Source: Symbiodinium natans (taxonomy: Eukaryota; Sar; Dinophyceae; Suessiales; Symbiodiniaceae). Taken from it: a stretch of DNA of 64,000 bases. The stretch is from NCBI GenBank assembly GCA_905221605.1, contig CAJNDS010000624.1:617001-681000 (forward strand). The letters are read 5' to 3'. Below, piece by piece: positions 9,501 through 19,082 of the stretch. Under the pieces are notes generated by a model. That model ran no database searches and was not told the DNA's origin. It saw nothing but the letters and a program-made list of their open reading frames with translations. Positions within the stretch are counted from its first letter, which is position 1, and each line of letters starts with the position of its first letter. The translations under genes were made by a program, and so were the position numbers.

Positions 9501-11998
9501 ACTCGAAAGCGGGCTGCGTCGCTAGCCAGGTTAGGCTCTTCGGAACCGAAGTTCCGGAAGGTATTAACTATGCACAGAAAAGGAAAAACTCTCGAGGTGT
9601 CCTTGGCCTGCTTAACACGGCCGAACTATGTGCAGGGAACACCGAGAGAAAGCAATGAGGGCTTAACCAGTTCCGCGAGAAGCTCGGCGGCCTACGGCTA
9701 CTCACTGGTTTGGCTCTATACAAAGCCCTAGGCAAATGTTCTGCAGGTTGAACTGCCTGGTCTGTACTGCCTACCCTATAAGCCCTGCCTGTACAGGGGA
9801 GAAACTCACCCACATTCGGCTCACTCAGAAAAGGCAGAAGGTCCGGAACCGACACATGGGCAAAGCCTGTACAAACTGCAAACAAGTGGAAGGCAAAAGT
9901 CGCCAACCTCCGGAGCAGGCCTAAGCTTTCTCGCACTTACTAACCTAGGCCCCAGAAACTCATGCCGCAGCAGCACTGAGCTCCTGTTTGCCCCGTATGC
10001 TGACCTGGTTTTCTCGCACTTACTCACCAGGGAGGAAGAACCAGCTTTCTCGCTCTTACTCACTGGTTCAACCTCAGCGGCTCCAGAGGAGCCCACACCA
10101 CTTGCACGCAGGGAGGGCTTGGTTGATTTGGGCATCTCAGCTGGGCAGGCTTTCGGGCACCGAGCCACAGCCTTTAACCTCCGCAATCTGGTGCCTCAGG
10201 CTGTCCGTCAGCCTAGGTTTTGGTCCCTACCAAACAACGCCTGCCGCTAGGCTTCCTCCAGGATGGGCTTGCACCACCCGGAGAGAAACAACAGCACCCT
10301 ACAGGAAACTCAAAGGAAATCCTCGGCAGGCCAAACACGGGTAACCCCAAACTGATGCCGGGCAGCATGCCCTCGGCCACAACCGACCGGTAAGTACTAG
10401 GATCCTCGTCCGTTCCCCAACATCTCAGCGCGCTCCCTCCCCTCATCAACCAGTGAGGATCTTCAGGGTCCGGTTCTAACGTTATCCTTTCGGGCGCTGT
10501 GTTTGCGAGAACCCCGTGTTGGGCCTGTGGAAGACCCGCAAGCTCCTGAGCCCGAAAACCCGGCCCAGCGGTCTGCTCTACAGACCGAACAAGGGGGCCA
10601 AACCGGTGTCAGGCTGTACTAAAGCCACATCAAGGCGGCTTGTCCTGCAGGGTGACCAACGGAACGACTGCGAATACTCCGATGGATGGATCTGGGTATG
10701 TGCCGGGACTGAGCACTTGCTTGCTTGCATTCTTACACCTGCAACCTTATGCGATCAAATCATGATCCAATTCTATGCAAGATTCTCTTTGGTGCCCTGA
10801 GGCACTCACAATTTGGAAACGGACTCGAAAGACCGTCACTGATTGAAACGGGGAGAAGCCTCACCCTGAATGGATTCCGGAGGGGATAGTCTCGCCCTTG
10901 ATTCTGGCAGGGCAAAGCTCCTGCAATTTGGGTGGGTTGGGGCTGAAGTAGGTCAGACCTCCCATGGGATGTCTTCCAAATCATCAAAGCCACACACTTG
11001 CCAATCACTGCTGCATGCTTCTTCTGGGGAGTCTGGATCCTGAGAACACCCTTCCACAAGGAAAGTCCAGCCATGTGCGCTGGCTGCAGAAGACAGCGGA
11101 ACCAGCGAAGGCTGTGCGGGCTGCATAACTTGGTGACCTAACTGACGCAAGTCAGCAAGGGAAGCGTCGTCCAGGAACACCGGTCTCCTAACTGCTTGGT
11201 CAAAACTCGGCCAGCTCCACGTGCAAGCTAGAAAGTTTTCTAGACAAAGGGCACAGTGGAGCTCGATGCGTCTTCCATCCTCTCCGTGCAAGATCGCTGG
11301 TTGCCTTTTCCCAGGACCTGGCACAAAACTGAGGTTATGGGTTGGAATATTACCACAGCCAGTGCAGTTAAAGTTTAACAGGCGAAGCCACTGCACGGGC
11401 GGGTCGCCCCCCGTTCCCCCGTGGAGCTCTGCTGGGTCTTCCATGCATCGCCATTGCCCACAAGGTCCGGCTCTAACTGTTTTGCCGGATCTGCTGGTGC
11501 GAACAAAATACACGCTGCTATCCTCTGCGAGGAGCAGCCATTCTTTCCGGCCCTTGTGAAACCAGCGAAAGCAGAGTGCTTGGTGAAAAGTCCTGCCTTG
11601 GCTGGAGCCACAATTGGCTCTATGGGCCCAAGTTCGCTCTGCACTTGCCAGGCTGCTCGAGCAACTTACCTGGTCTTCCAAGGCTGGAGAAACTCCACAG
11701 CCGGCTGTAAGAGGACTCGCATAAGGGAAGAGTTCCCCAAGCCGGGCTGCTTCGCCCTCCAGTCGGGCCGTGCCTTCTTTCTGGCTCTCTGCAGAGCAAG
11801 TTGGGTGAGATGACTCCAACCCATCACTTGCTGGCAGTGAGGATCTCGACTGCACAGGTGCTCTGGACATGGCTCAAATAAAGGCTGTGAAAAAGCAGGC
11901 CTGGTACCCAAAGCAGTTAGGGGACTCGAGGCAGGTTCACACAGCTACCGCTCTGCTACCTGTGCACCCCACCGGGGTTGAGCCGAGATCTTGAGCCA
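9501..11998 (-). mobile_element. Retroelement carrying the 305-aa ORF
   Basis: The 5' end (minus strand) is at 11998. It shares about 45 bases with LINE-A and the E units, including the CACCCCACCGGGG hairpin region. The spliced-leader relic is at 11990-11998. W2 lies on both sides (9488-9500 and 12002-12014). The 3' end (9501-9560) is divergent but still has a GGCTCTTCGGAACCGAAG hairpin. It holds one ORF of substance (10953-11870). TTCTCGC-N-CTTACT motifs lie near 9928, 10012 and 10048. It has no reverse transcriptase and so is probably moved in trans. Confidence 0.7.
10953..11870 (-). CDS. Unknown 305-aa protein encoded by a non-autonomous retroelement
   Basis: The frame has an ATG start and no break. 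The N-terminal ~85 residues are low-complexity, rich in Ser, Ala and Glu. The middle contains FVRTSRSGK, CGQW, then CTGC and, about 50 residues later, CALC, a possible Cys4 metal site. The C-terminal tail is acidic. The region from about residue 95 to 225 resembles the ORF at 879-1349. I do not recognise the family. It could be an accessory or RNA-binding protein of the element, or a captured host gene. Its persistence in two diverged elements argues for past selection. Confidence 0.55.
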   Translation of the reverse strand: MSRAPVQSRSSLPASDGLESSHPTCSAESQKEGTARLEGEAARLGELFPYASPLTAGCGVSPALEDQVSCSSSLASAERTWAHRANCGSSQGRTFHQALCFRWFHKGRKEWLLLAEDSSVYFVRTSRSGKTVRAGPCGQWRCMEDPAELHGGTGGDPPVQWLRLLNFNCTGCGNIPTHNLSFVPGPGKRQPAILHGEDGRRIELHCALCLENFLACTWSWPSFDQAVRRPVFLDDASLADLRQLGHQVMQPAQPSLVPLSSAASAHGWTFLVEGCSQDPDSPEEACSSDWQVCGFDDLEDIPWEV

Positions 11999-12338
11999 GC
12001 CAACCAGGACTTTCGTCTGCACGCTGCTTGGCGTAGCCACCCGAAGGGGCTGAGGTTAGAGGGTGAAACATACAAACTACAAACTCTGCACAGTGAGACT
12101 ACCGGTACTAGCCCTCACTTCCCTCAGACATTTGTCGAGGCCGAAATCCATTCCCTCAGACCGTGGTCGAGGCCGAAAGTCCCTCAGGCCATGCTGAGGC
12201 CGAAGTTCCCTCTCTTGCACCCCTCAGACCGAAGTCGAGGCCGAAACTCCTCAGCCAGCACGCCGAGGCGGTATTTTGATTCGGTTTTTTTGGTGCCTCT
12301 CTGACCACTATCCATGTTTCTTGTCTGGCTTGCGCTGC

Positions 12339-13565
12339 TCACTCATCAGCTTCGTCATACGGCATGCCCAGCGTGATTTTCTGGATCTCTGTTGCCGGAA
12401 CCGAAAGTAGGGTTCCATCCCATCCTCGTTTTGCAATCCCGGCATCCAGCAAGTGCTGGGCAAATGGCCCGACATTGCCTACGCACGCCATCCAAAGCGC
12501 GCTGGCTTTGCCGTCGTACGTTCTGACCAATCCACGTATGGTTGCCAGTAGCTCCTCATCATACTTCTCCAGGAGGCGTACAAGGCCGCTTGATAGCTTG
12601 TATCTCTCCTCCTGCAGCATCGTCCACTCCGCCGTGTCAAAGAACACTGCCCGTGGTAACGATCCTGACATTGGGTCGCGCCCAACGTTGCTCACCGTGA
12701 CATCCGATAGAGCAACTCCTTGCATGGTCAGCCATGACGTTATAGCCACCAGGTAAAACAGGGACTGTCTGAGGACCCCGGCTTCATGGCGATGTTCCTG
12801 CCCCCATGTGTTGAACAGCTCTGCCCTGCGGATGATACTTCCATAGAAGTAGTGGTGGCAGTAACCCTCCACCGCTTCGTCGAAAAGGACTCCAATCCAT
12901 CCTGCCCACAGGGTCCTGGTGACCAGGGTGGGGAATTGTTCCCCATACCCTGCTTCGTTGCCAAAGCTCTGGGGTTCCATCGCCAGTTTCATGACCCATA
13001 GCCGATCCAGAGCATATCCTCTTCGAGTGCGCCCTGCACCCATGAAGGGAAGCACCCTAGGCTGTAAGCTTTGCCCTGTCGTTGGGTTGCGGACCAATTG
13101 GACCTCCCCAAGCCAATGGAGCGGTGTCCTTGGCCTTTGCTGGTTCTGCAGTTTGTGCACCAAAAGGTGCACAGGCTTGGCTTGCCCCATGGCTTCCTTT
13201 TTCTCATTTCCCTCAGCTTCCTGCGAGGCCATATTGTGGGCACCTGGCCCTTCCGCCAGCGTAACTGTTCGAGGCTCTCTTGCCTCTTGCTCTGTATTGA
13301 CACCCTCAGCTTGGTGCGAGGCCGCGCTGTCTTCTCCTCTCTCCCGTAGGCGTACCGGACCCACCGGAGATTCCGAAGCACTCTCCTCTTCCCTATCCCA
13401 AGGCTGCTCCGGGTGTCTGGCCTGTCGAAGCGGGGAACGTTCTCGGGGCTGATCCTTCTGCTTGTTCTTGCTTTTGCCCTTGCCTTTGTCCGGCCGATTC
13501 CTTAACCAGGATGGCAGTCGGGACCCTTGTCTTCTCATCGTAGCATCCGTCTTCCATTGCCTCAT
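12339..13565 (-). CDS. LINE-A ORF3: kinase-like fold protein (408 aa)
   Basis: An N-terminal basic and low-complexity part (residues 1-140) is followed by a globular domain. Kinase-type landmarks read by eye are: WVMKLA with Lys near 192 (VAIK-like); NE near 205 (helix C Glu); SDVTVSN near 287-293 (the catalytic-loop spacing D-x4-N); and FFDTAEW near 309 (DFG-like Asp). The same landmarks, in order and with similar spacing, occur in ORF3 of LINE-B. The substrate is unknown; protein, aminoglycoside-type or nucleotide targets are all possible. Two in-frame copies of the hairpin motif encode ASQEAEG and ASHQAEG. The assignment rests on motif reading without a profile search. Confidence 0.6.
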   Translation of the reverse strand: MRQWKTDATMRRQGSRLPSWLRNRPDKGKGKSKNKQKDQPRERSPLRQARHPEQPWDREEESASESPVGPVRLRERGEDSAASHQAEGVNTEQEAREPRTVTLAEGPGAHNMASQEAEGNEKKEAMGQAKPVHLLVHKLQNQQRPRTPLHWLGEVQLVRNPTTGQSLQPRVLPFMGAGRTRRGYALDRLWVMKLAMEPQSFGNEAGYGEQFPTLVTRTLWAGWIGVLFDEAVEGYCHHYFYGSIIRRAELFNTWGQEHRHEAGVLRQSLFYLVAITSWLTMQGVALSDVTVSNVGRDPMSGSLPRAVFFDTAEWTMLQEERYKLSSGLVRLLEKYDEELLATIRGLVRTYDGKASALWMACVGNVGPFAQHLLDAGIAKRGWDGTLLSVPATEIQKITLGMPYDEADE

Positions 13566-13799
13566 TGCTACAGGCCCGCCTTGAAGGATGAGGACGCCGT
13601 TGTTTCACCCTCAGCTCTGCGAGGCCGAGGCCTCCTCTCTTACCCTCTGCGGTGTCGCAAGCACGCGGCACCGCGAGGCCGAGCTACACTCCCTCAGCAA
13701 AGCGAGGCCGTAAACACCAATCGCAATTCCCCGTTGCGAGGCCCTCACCCTCAGCTACGAGGCCGAAACCCTGTCTCCTTGCACCAAACGGCTGCGGAA

Positions 13800-16700
13800 T
13801 TACTGCGTTCCCTCAGCTTGGCGAGGCCTAACAAACAATGACATCTTCTGCTGTGCGCTGGCTTGGGGCTTAGCTTTGGCGTGTTTCCCACCAAACTGAA
13901 CGCGAGGCTGTTGAAACTGGACGTTGCTCATACTTCCACCATTGACAAGGGTTTGCGCTTGGGTAGCCAGCTTGCCCTGAGAAGTCCGCGATTTGCACTC
14001 CCCCGCCAGGCTTTTATTGCACTTCTGGCTGACCGGTGCATGTGTTCGGTCACACTTTGTGCAAACCCAACGGATTCCCAAATTCACCATATTATGGGAG
14101 GGGTGGATACCCCACTCTTCACGCACTCGCGCCTCCGGCTGGTTGACGCAGTACTGCTCCAAGACCACCTCCAAGTTCGTGAGGGTTTGTTGTACATACA
14201 ACCCGCACAGTTGACATTTCAGTGTTAAATTCCGGGGGTGTTCGCTGCCCTTCTCCCATTGATGCCCGCGCTCCGGGTCTTTAAGCAACTGCCATAGCCG
14301 CTGGCGTTTGTTGAGTTTGGCGTTGCCCTGCGCTTTTTTGCATCCCTCAGCTTTCTGCGAGGCCTCCATCTTCTCTTTGTAATGCGCATGGTCCAGAATG
14401 AAGGGGAAGTCTTCTTCTTTGCGCTTCCTCAATATGTGGGCTGCGCGTGCACCGTACGCCAGGGAAAGTGTGCGCACCACATTGTCCAACTCTTTGACAC
14501 GCCTCTTGTGCGCTGGGCTGTAAGCAGCCGCCGCTACTGCACCACATACTTTGTCTGCCATGTCATTCGCTGCACGTCGCCACAACGTGCCCGGCCCCAT
14601 CTTCGCCAGGAATTCCTCTTCAGTTTTGTGGGACGGGACCCAGGTTGCCTTGATACGTTTCCTGTCATTCCACACTTTGCTCCATTCCAGGTCATCCTCC
14701 GGCGGTTGTGTTTTTTGTAGCACTTGGACTGCCGGCTTGCAATCCATAGTGACATCAATCAGATCCTCCGTGTGCTCCATTAGTCGGAAAAGTGCACGGC
14801 GCTCCATGTCCACCACCGGCTGCCACGGGTAGACCAGCTCTGTAATCCGTCCGGCTTCCTCCAGGACACCTTTTGTCCAGGACATAGCCACCACTGCGAG
14901 GGCTGATGTTTGTACACGTGGGTCTATTCCTCCTGGACCTCCACTTGCGTCAGTGGCGAAGATCAAGCCTTCCGCTTCCACTTTTGCATCTGCTGCAAAG
15001 CATCCTTGGTAACGTAGACCTAAAAGGTGTTCCGGCGGCTTCGGGTGCCACACCGCCAGCTTTGGCAGGAGTGCCCTTGTCCACAGACACTCCCATGGGT
15101 ATTTGTGACGCAAGTATTCCTGGAGCTTGGGTTCTTTGAACCCTTGTTCACGCCAGTAAGGACATTCCTTGAGGACATGCTCCAGAGTTGCTGGCATTTG
15201 GCACTTCTTGCACCATCCTGGCTTGGACTCCGTGATGACGCCCGCGTGCCACACTGACTTTATACCTTCCATAAGGCCTGGGCTGAGGCCTCCCAGCTTC
15301 GTCAGCTTGTGATGCGGCGTCCAATCCAGCCCCTCTTGGGCACCAGCGCCACCTGCCTGTCGCGCTATCGCAGCCCGCTTCTGTTCCTCCAGGAATCCCT
15401 CAAGCCATTTGTAGGCGAGGCTACCCATGCGTGGCTGGGTCCAATCAACGTTGAGGACACTTCCTCTCTTCCATTTGCCTGGGTCACTGGCATCTACCTT
15501 CAGATCCAGTAAGTACGCCATGGTTGCTGCCATCGGCCCCGTGACCAGTGGCCAGTGGTGTTTGGCCGCACTCAACCTCTTCCAAGTGGTTTTCCAGGCC
15601 AAGTCAAAGTGGGCTTTTCCGCCACCGATCCATGCACGGAAAACTTTGGCCACCACTTTGAAATGCTGCTTGTGGATTGTGCGCTTTGGATCCTGGCATT
15701 TCTTGGCTCCCATGTCCAAGATGGTTTCCAAACTCCCAAGCTTGTATTTACCCAGGTGTTTTCCAACCACTGTTCGGAGCCATTTCATTCTTTTGGGTGA
15801 GACCCCCACAGAGGGGTGCCCCCACAGAGCAACTGATGTGATCGCTGCCTTGACCACGCGGAGTTTAGTGCTGGGCGGCGGCCCCAGCCTAGACAGTTTG
15901 CTATGTCTCGCATGGGCTTTCTTGGCCCGCGTTGCCGACGTCACCAAGCGACGCTTTCGCCCCCCTGTACTGTCGACGCCCAGGTCACGCATCACGTCGT
16001 ACACCTGTGGCTCATGAGGCAGCAGGAGTTCACGCAGGTGCTTGCTCGCCTGGGTACTGCTGGCCACAAACCCTGTCTTCTTGGATGAAATCGTGAAACC
16101 ATTAGCATCCATCCCGTCCTTTAAGCTGCGGTAGACTCGTATGGCACTATCCGCCACGTGTTTAAAGGACTTATGCTGGATGTCAATTGAGACATCATCC
16201 AACCAACAGTCCACGTTTGCCACATCTCGTCGCCTTTGGATCTTTTCTATCACCGGGTGCAATGCCACCTTTGCTAACGATGGCGCCGCTGGGCAACCCG
16301 CTTGCACGCCATTTGTAGCTCTGATGCCTGCCGATAGCACCCCATCCGCCACCAAGTATCTGGCACCCATGTACACTTCCAGTGCCATCTTCAGGATTAG
16401 CGGCGGATATTGCAGGGCCGTTGCTGCCATGATCAATTGCTGAAATTGGATGGTATCGAAAAAGGACTCGAGGTCCACAAAGAGTGACACCACATGCACT
16501 CCATTTGTCTTTGCCACCTCATTTCGCAGTAGTCTGCCTACGGCCACGTCCAAGCAGCAACTGCCTGGGACTGCCTTGTCGTACGTGGCAGTTGTGGCAT
16601 AGCCTGCCTGCCAAGTACTTACCAAATCCCAGCGCAGACGGACCCAAGTCCTGTACAGGATGTGTAGCAAGGCGATTGGTCTTTCCCGGGTCAGATTCTT

Positions 16701-19013
16701 CGGCAGCATTGCTATAAGGGAGACTGTCATTTGCTGCGGCCATGCTGCCTTGGCCTCACATTCATGGTAGAAGGACACAACGGCTTCAACTGCTTTATCG
16801 TCCATGGCCTGCAAATGGTCAATCCTCCAGCCATCCGGCCCCGGGCTCTTTAGTGCCAGTTTTTTGATCCTTGCCTTGACCTCGACAGGGTTCAGCGGCT
16901 CCACGCTGGCCGCTTGTTTTTTGGCTGCATCCTCAAGCTCCGTCATGAGCGAGGCCGATTTTGCCAACGGTTGGCCCGTCGTCCACACTGCCGCCCAGTG
17001 GTCTCGGCGAATGTGTGGCCGTTCCAGCATGTCATATTCCATGTAGGGTCTGTGTACCACTTGTTCTTCTTTTCGCAAGGCATTGTATAATGGTCGCATG
17101 CCCTTTTCCATGGCCTTACTGAGCCATTGCTTGTACTGGTGGGCTGTCTCCTCCATATCCGCCTTTCTCGCGTAGCATTGCTGTTCGTCGATGCGCTTCA
17201 GAACAAGCCTAGCGTCCGTACCCCGGCCCAGGATACTCGCAAGCATATCCTCCTGGGTCTGCGCATCACCCTCGTAATACTCGCCGAGCCTGCGTTGGAC
17301 CAGACGCGCCACCGGATGTGCATCGCCATGATGTCTGCCTTGTTTGACCCATTGTTGGACCCGGTTCCAAATGGCCGCCCTCTTGCCCGTCCAGACAACG
17401 TTCTCCGGGTTGTTGACCACCAATTTCTTCCGCACAATCTCCGATTTAACACCCATACCGTCGATTCGGCCTGTGATCGACCTCTCCACACCGGCACTCA
17501 GGTGAGCAAATGTCTCACTGAGCTCATCTACCATCTTGGGTTCATCCAAGATGTTGATGCTCTGTGTGTTTTGAACTGGTTCATATTCCACAGTCTCCGT
17601 CACCAGTGCTCCCGCCTTCTTCATCTGGGGAGCATCAGGGCTACTGCACGGTTGGGCCACCCTCCAATGCATTGCAGCATGAGGCCGAAAAGGGGTTTCC
17701 CAATCCGTTTTCACTTGCAGGATGGGCACCAAGCATTTCGCAACCAGCCCGTAATCGATTTCGTCCGATCCTTGGGCCGTTGGTTCCCCCACTCCAACAA
17801 ATGCACCACCAACTTCTGTCGCCAGAGTTGTGCCCCTCATGGTATCCTGGGCTTCATTCCAATCACCCAGCACCATATATGGCACTTTGCAGCCCTTGAG
17901 AAAGGCTATCAGTCTCGCCAGTACTTGGATATTGTTTGGAGCCTGGAATCCGACCCCGCTCTCCAAATACAGACTGACGATGATCAAATCCCAGCCTTTA
18001 TTTCTCATGGCACATGCCAGGAAGCCCGCCGGTCCTGTCCCATACTCAGTAAGGTATCGCAGGTTCCTATGTCGGGGTGCCACCACTGCCAGGCCTCCTT
18101 GTACACCCTTAGTTTTTGTACTGCCTGGCATGCCAATGAAGGTGTATCCCATATCTTGGCAATGGCTCATGGCTTGCTGGATACCCTCCGTCTTGAGATG
18201 GGTTTCCTGCAGCACCACCAGGTCCGGTCCTAGTTCGTGTATCCATGCCGCTATGGGTTTCCTCCAGCTGGTGATGTTGGCCGAGGTGATTTTGATGCAT
18301 TCGGCCTTATCATCTTGGCGATACCCACTTGCCACATCTGCCAAGATCCACTTGGCATATTGTGCGTCCTGCTCCACAAAGGAACGAAGCACTTCGTGGC
18401 ATGCTCGTTGTTGTAGCGGGTTGAGTTCCTGCTCTTCCAGTTTCTCAATGGCTTCGAGTGCGGCAGCCTCACTGGAAGCATCATATCTACCCACCACTTG
18501 ACACAACATTTGCCACTCCTGTGGTAGATCCTTAGGTGGTGCTCTTGGGTGCGCTTTCCGTTTCTTGGGCTTTTGCTTCCTTTGGTGACCCTCAGCACTT
18601 TGCGAGGCCGACAACCTTGCTTCCTCAGCTTTCTGCGAGGCCTTTAGGCTATCCCCTCTTACCGCAGTTGGGTCTCCCATCTGTGTTTGGCTTCCCTCTG
18701 CTTTTTGCGAGGCCGAATTCACACATTCATCCTCATGGTCCGCACCTCCCAGACCGAAGTATCTGGGACCTGTGACCGCCCAACTGCTATCCACAGCACG
18801 GGCTGACTTTGGACCCCGCGTTACTGGACTCCAGCTCTCTTGGCTGTCTTCCACTGTGCTGTTTGTATTAGGCACTTGGGTACTACACACAGCTTGACTG
18901 CCTTCCCCATGTACCTGTGGCCATACAATGTCCCCGTGACACTGCTTTCGGCCACCGTCAAAAGAGAAATCAGAGTCTCCCCATTGAGACTCCTCTACTT
19001 GTCCTGCTTTCAT
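13800..19013 (-). CDS. LINE-A ORF2: endonuclease / reverse transcriptase / RNase H polyprotein (1737 aa)
   Basis: Domains in order are as follows. The APE-type endonuclease has SANITSW near residue 246, LQETH near 267, GDWN near 382, an IDYG Asp near 418 and PH near 447. The reverse transcriptase has LFVDLESFFD near 848 and a catalytic box WLDD near 938, with Trp in place of the usual Tyr or Phe. A zinc finger of zf-RVT type (CKKC...HVLKEC) lies near 1270-1287. The RNase H has FATDASG near 1353, MDCK near 1424 and ANDMAD near 1484. C-terminal CxxC pairs complete the protein. It nicks the target and copies the RNA by target-primed reverse transcription. Five in-frame hairpin motifs appear as ASQKAEG-like peptides, three of them in the N-terminal 160 residues. 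Confidence 0.92.
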   Translation of the reverse strand: MKAGQVEESQWGDSDFSFDGGRKQCHGDIVWPQVHGEGSQAVCSTQVPNTNSTVEDSQESWSPVTRGPKSARAVDSSWAVTGPRYFGLGGADHEDECVNSASQKAEGSQTQMGDPTAVRGDSLKASQKAEEARLSASQSAEGHQRKQKPKKRKAHPRAPPKDLPQEWQMLCQVVGRYDASSEAAALEAIEKLEEQELNPLQQRACHEVLRSFVEQDAQYAKWILADVASGYRQDDKAECIKITSANITSWRKPIAAWIHELGPDLVVLQETHLKTEGIQQAMSHCQDMGYTFIGMPGSTKTKGVQGGLAVVAPRHRNLRYLTEYGTGPAGFLACAMRNKGWDLIIVSLYLESGVGFQAPNNIQVLARLIAFLKGCKVPYMVLGDWNEAQDTMRGTTLATEVGGAFVGVGEPTAQGSDEIDYGLVAKCLVPILQVKTDWETPFRPHAAMHWRVAQPCSSPDAPQMKKAGALVTETVEYEPVQNTQSINILDEPKMVDELSETFAHLSAGVERSITGRIDGMGVKSEIVRKKLVVNNPENVVWTGKRAAIWNRVQQWVKQGRHHGDAHPVARLVQRRLGEYYEGDAQTQEDMLASILGRGTDARLVLKRIDEQQCYARKADMEETAHQYKQWLSKAMEKGMRPLYNALRKEEQVVHRPYMEYDMLERPHIRRDHWAAVWTTGQPLAKSASLMTELEDAAKKQAASVEPLNPVEVKARIKKLALKSPGPDGWRIDHLQAMDDKAVEAVVSFYHECEAKAAWPQQMTVSLIAMLPKNLTRERPIALLHILYRTWVRLRWDLVSTWQAGYATTATYDKAVPGSCCLDVAVGRLLRNEVAKTNGVHVVSLFVDLESFFDTIQFQQLIMAATALQYPPLILKMALEVYMGARYLVADGVLSAGIRATNGVQAGCPAAPSLAKVALHPVIEKIQRRRDVANVDCWLDDVSIDIQHKSFKHVADSAIRVYRSLKDGMDANGFTISSKKTGFVASSTQASKHLRELLLPHEPQVYDVMRDLGVDSTGGRKRRLVTSATRAKKAHARHSKLSRLGPPPSTKLRVVKAAITSVALWGHPSVGVSPKRMKWLRTVVGKHLGKYKLGSLETILDMGAKKCQDPKRTIHKQHFKVVAKVFRAWIGGGKAHFDLAWKTTWKRLSAAKHHWPLVTGPMAATMAYLLDLKVDASDPGKWKRGSVLNVDWTQPRMGSLAYKWLEGFLEEQKRAAIARQAGGAGAQEGLDWTPHHKLTKLGGLSPGLMEGIKSVWHAGVITESKPGWCKKCQMPATLEHVLKECPYWREQGFKEPKLQEYLRHKYPWECLWTRALLPKLAVWHPKPPEHLLGLRYQGCFAADAKVEAEGLIFATDASGGPGGIDPRVQTSALAVVAMSWTKGVLEEAGRITELVYPWQPVVDMERRALFRLMEHTEDLIDVTMDCKPAVQVLQKTQPPEDDLEWSKVWNDRKRIKATWVPSHKTEEEFLAKMGPGTLWRRAANDMADKVCGAVAAAAYSPAHKRRVKELDNVVRTLSLAYGARAAHILRKRKEEDFPFILDHAHYKEKMEASQKAEGCKKAQGNAKLNKRQRLWQLLKDPERGHQWEKGSEHPRNLTLKCQLCGLYVQQTLTNLEVVLEQYCVNQPEARVREEWGIHPSHNMVNLGIRWVCTKCDRTHAPVSQKCNKSLAGECKSRTSQGKLATQAQTLVNGGSMSNVQFQQPRVQFGGKHAKAKPQASAQQKMSLFVRPRQAEGTQ

Positions 19014-19082
19014 ATTTTGGCTGTTCGGACCAGGAGCTGCCCTGAGGTGTCGGCCCCTCCGCTCCTGTCCCAGCCTGAGGTT

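Noticed and set aside
17127-18233. 368-codon plus-strand ORF and other long plus-strand frames inside LINE-A
   Set aside because: These lie opposite the LINE-A ORF2 and carry no domain; they are antisense shadows of a clear coding frame.
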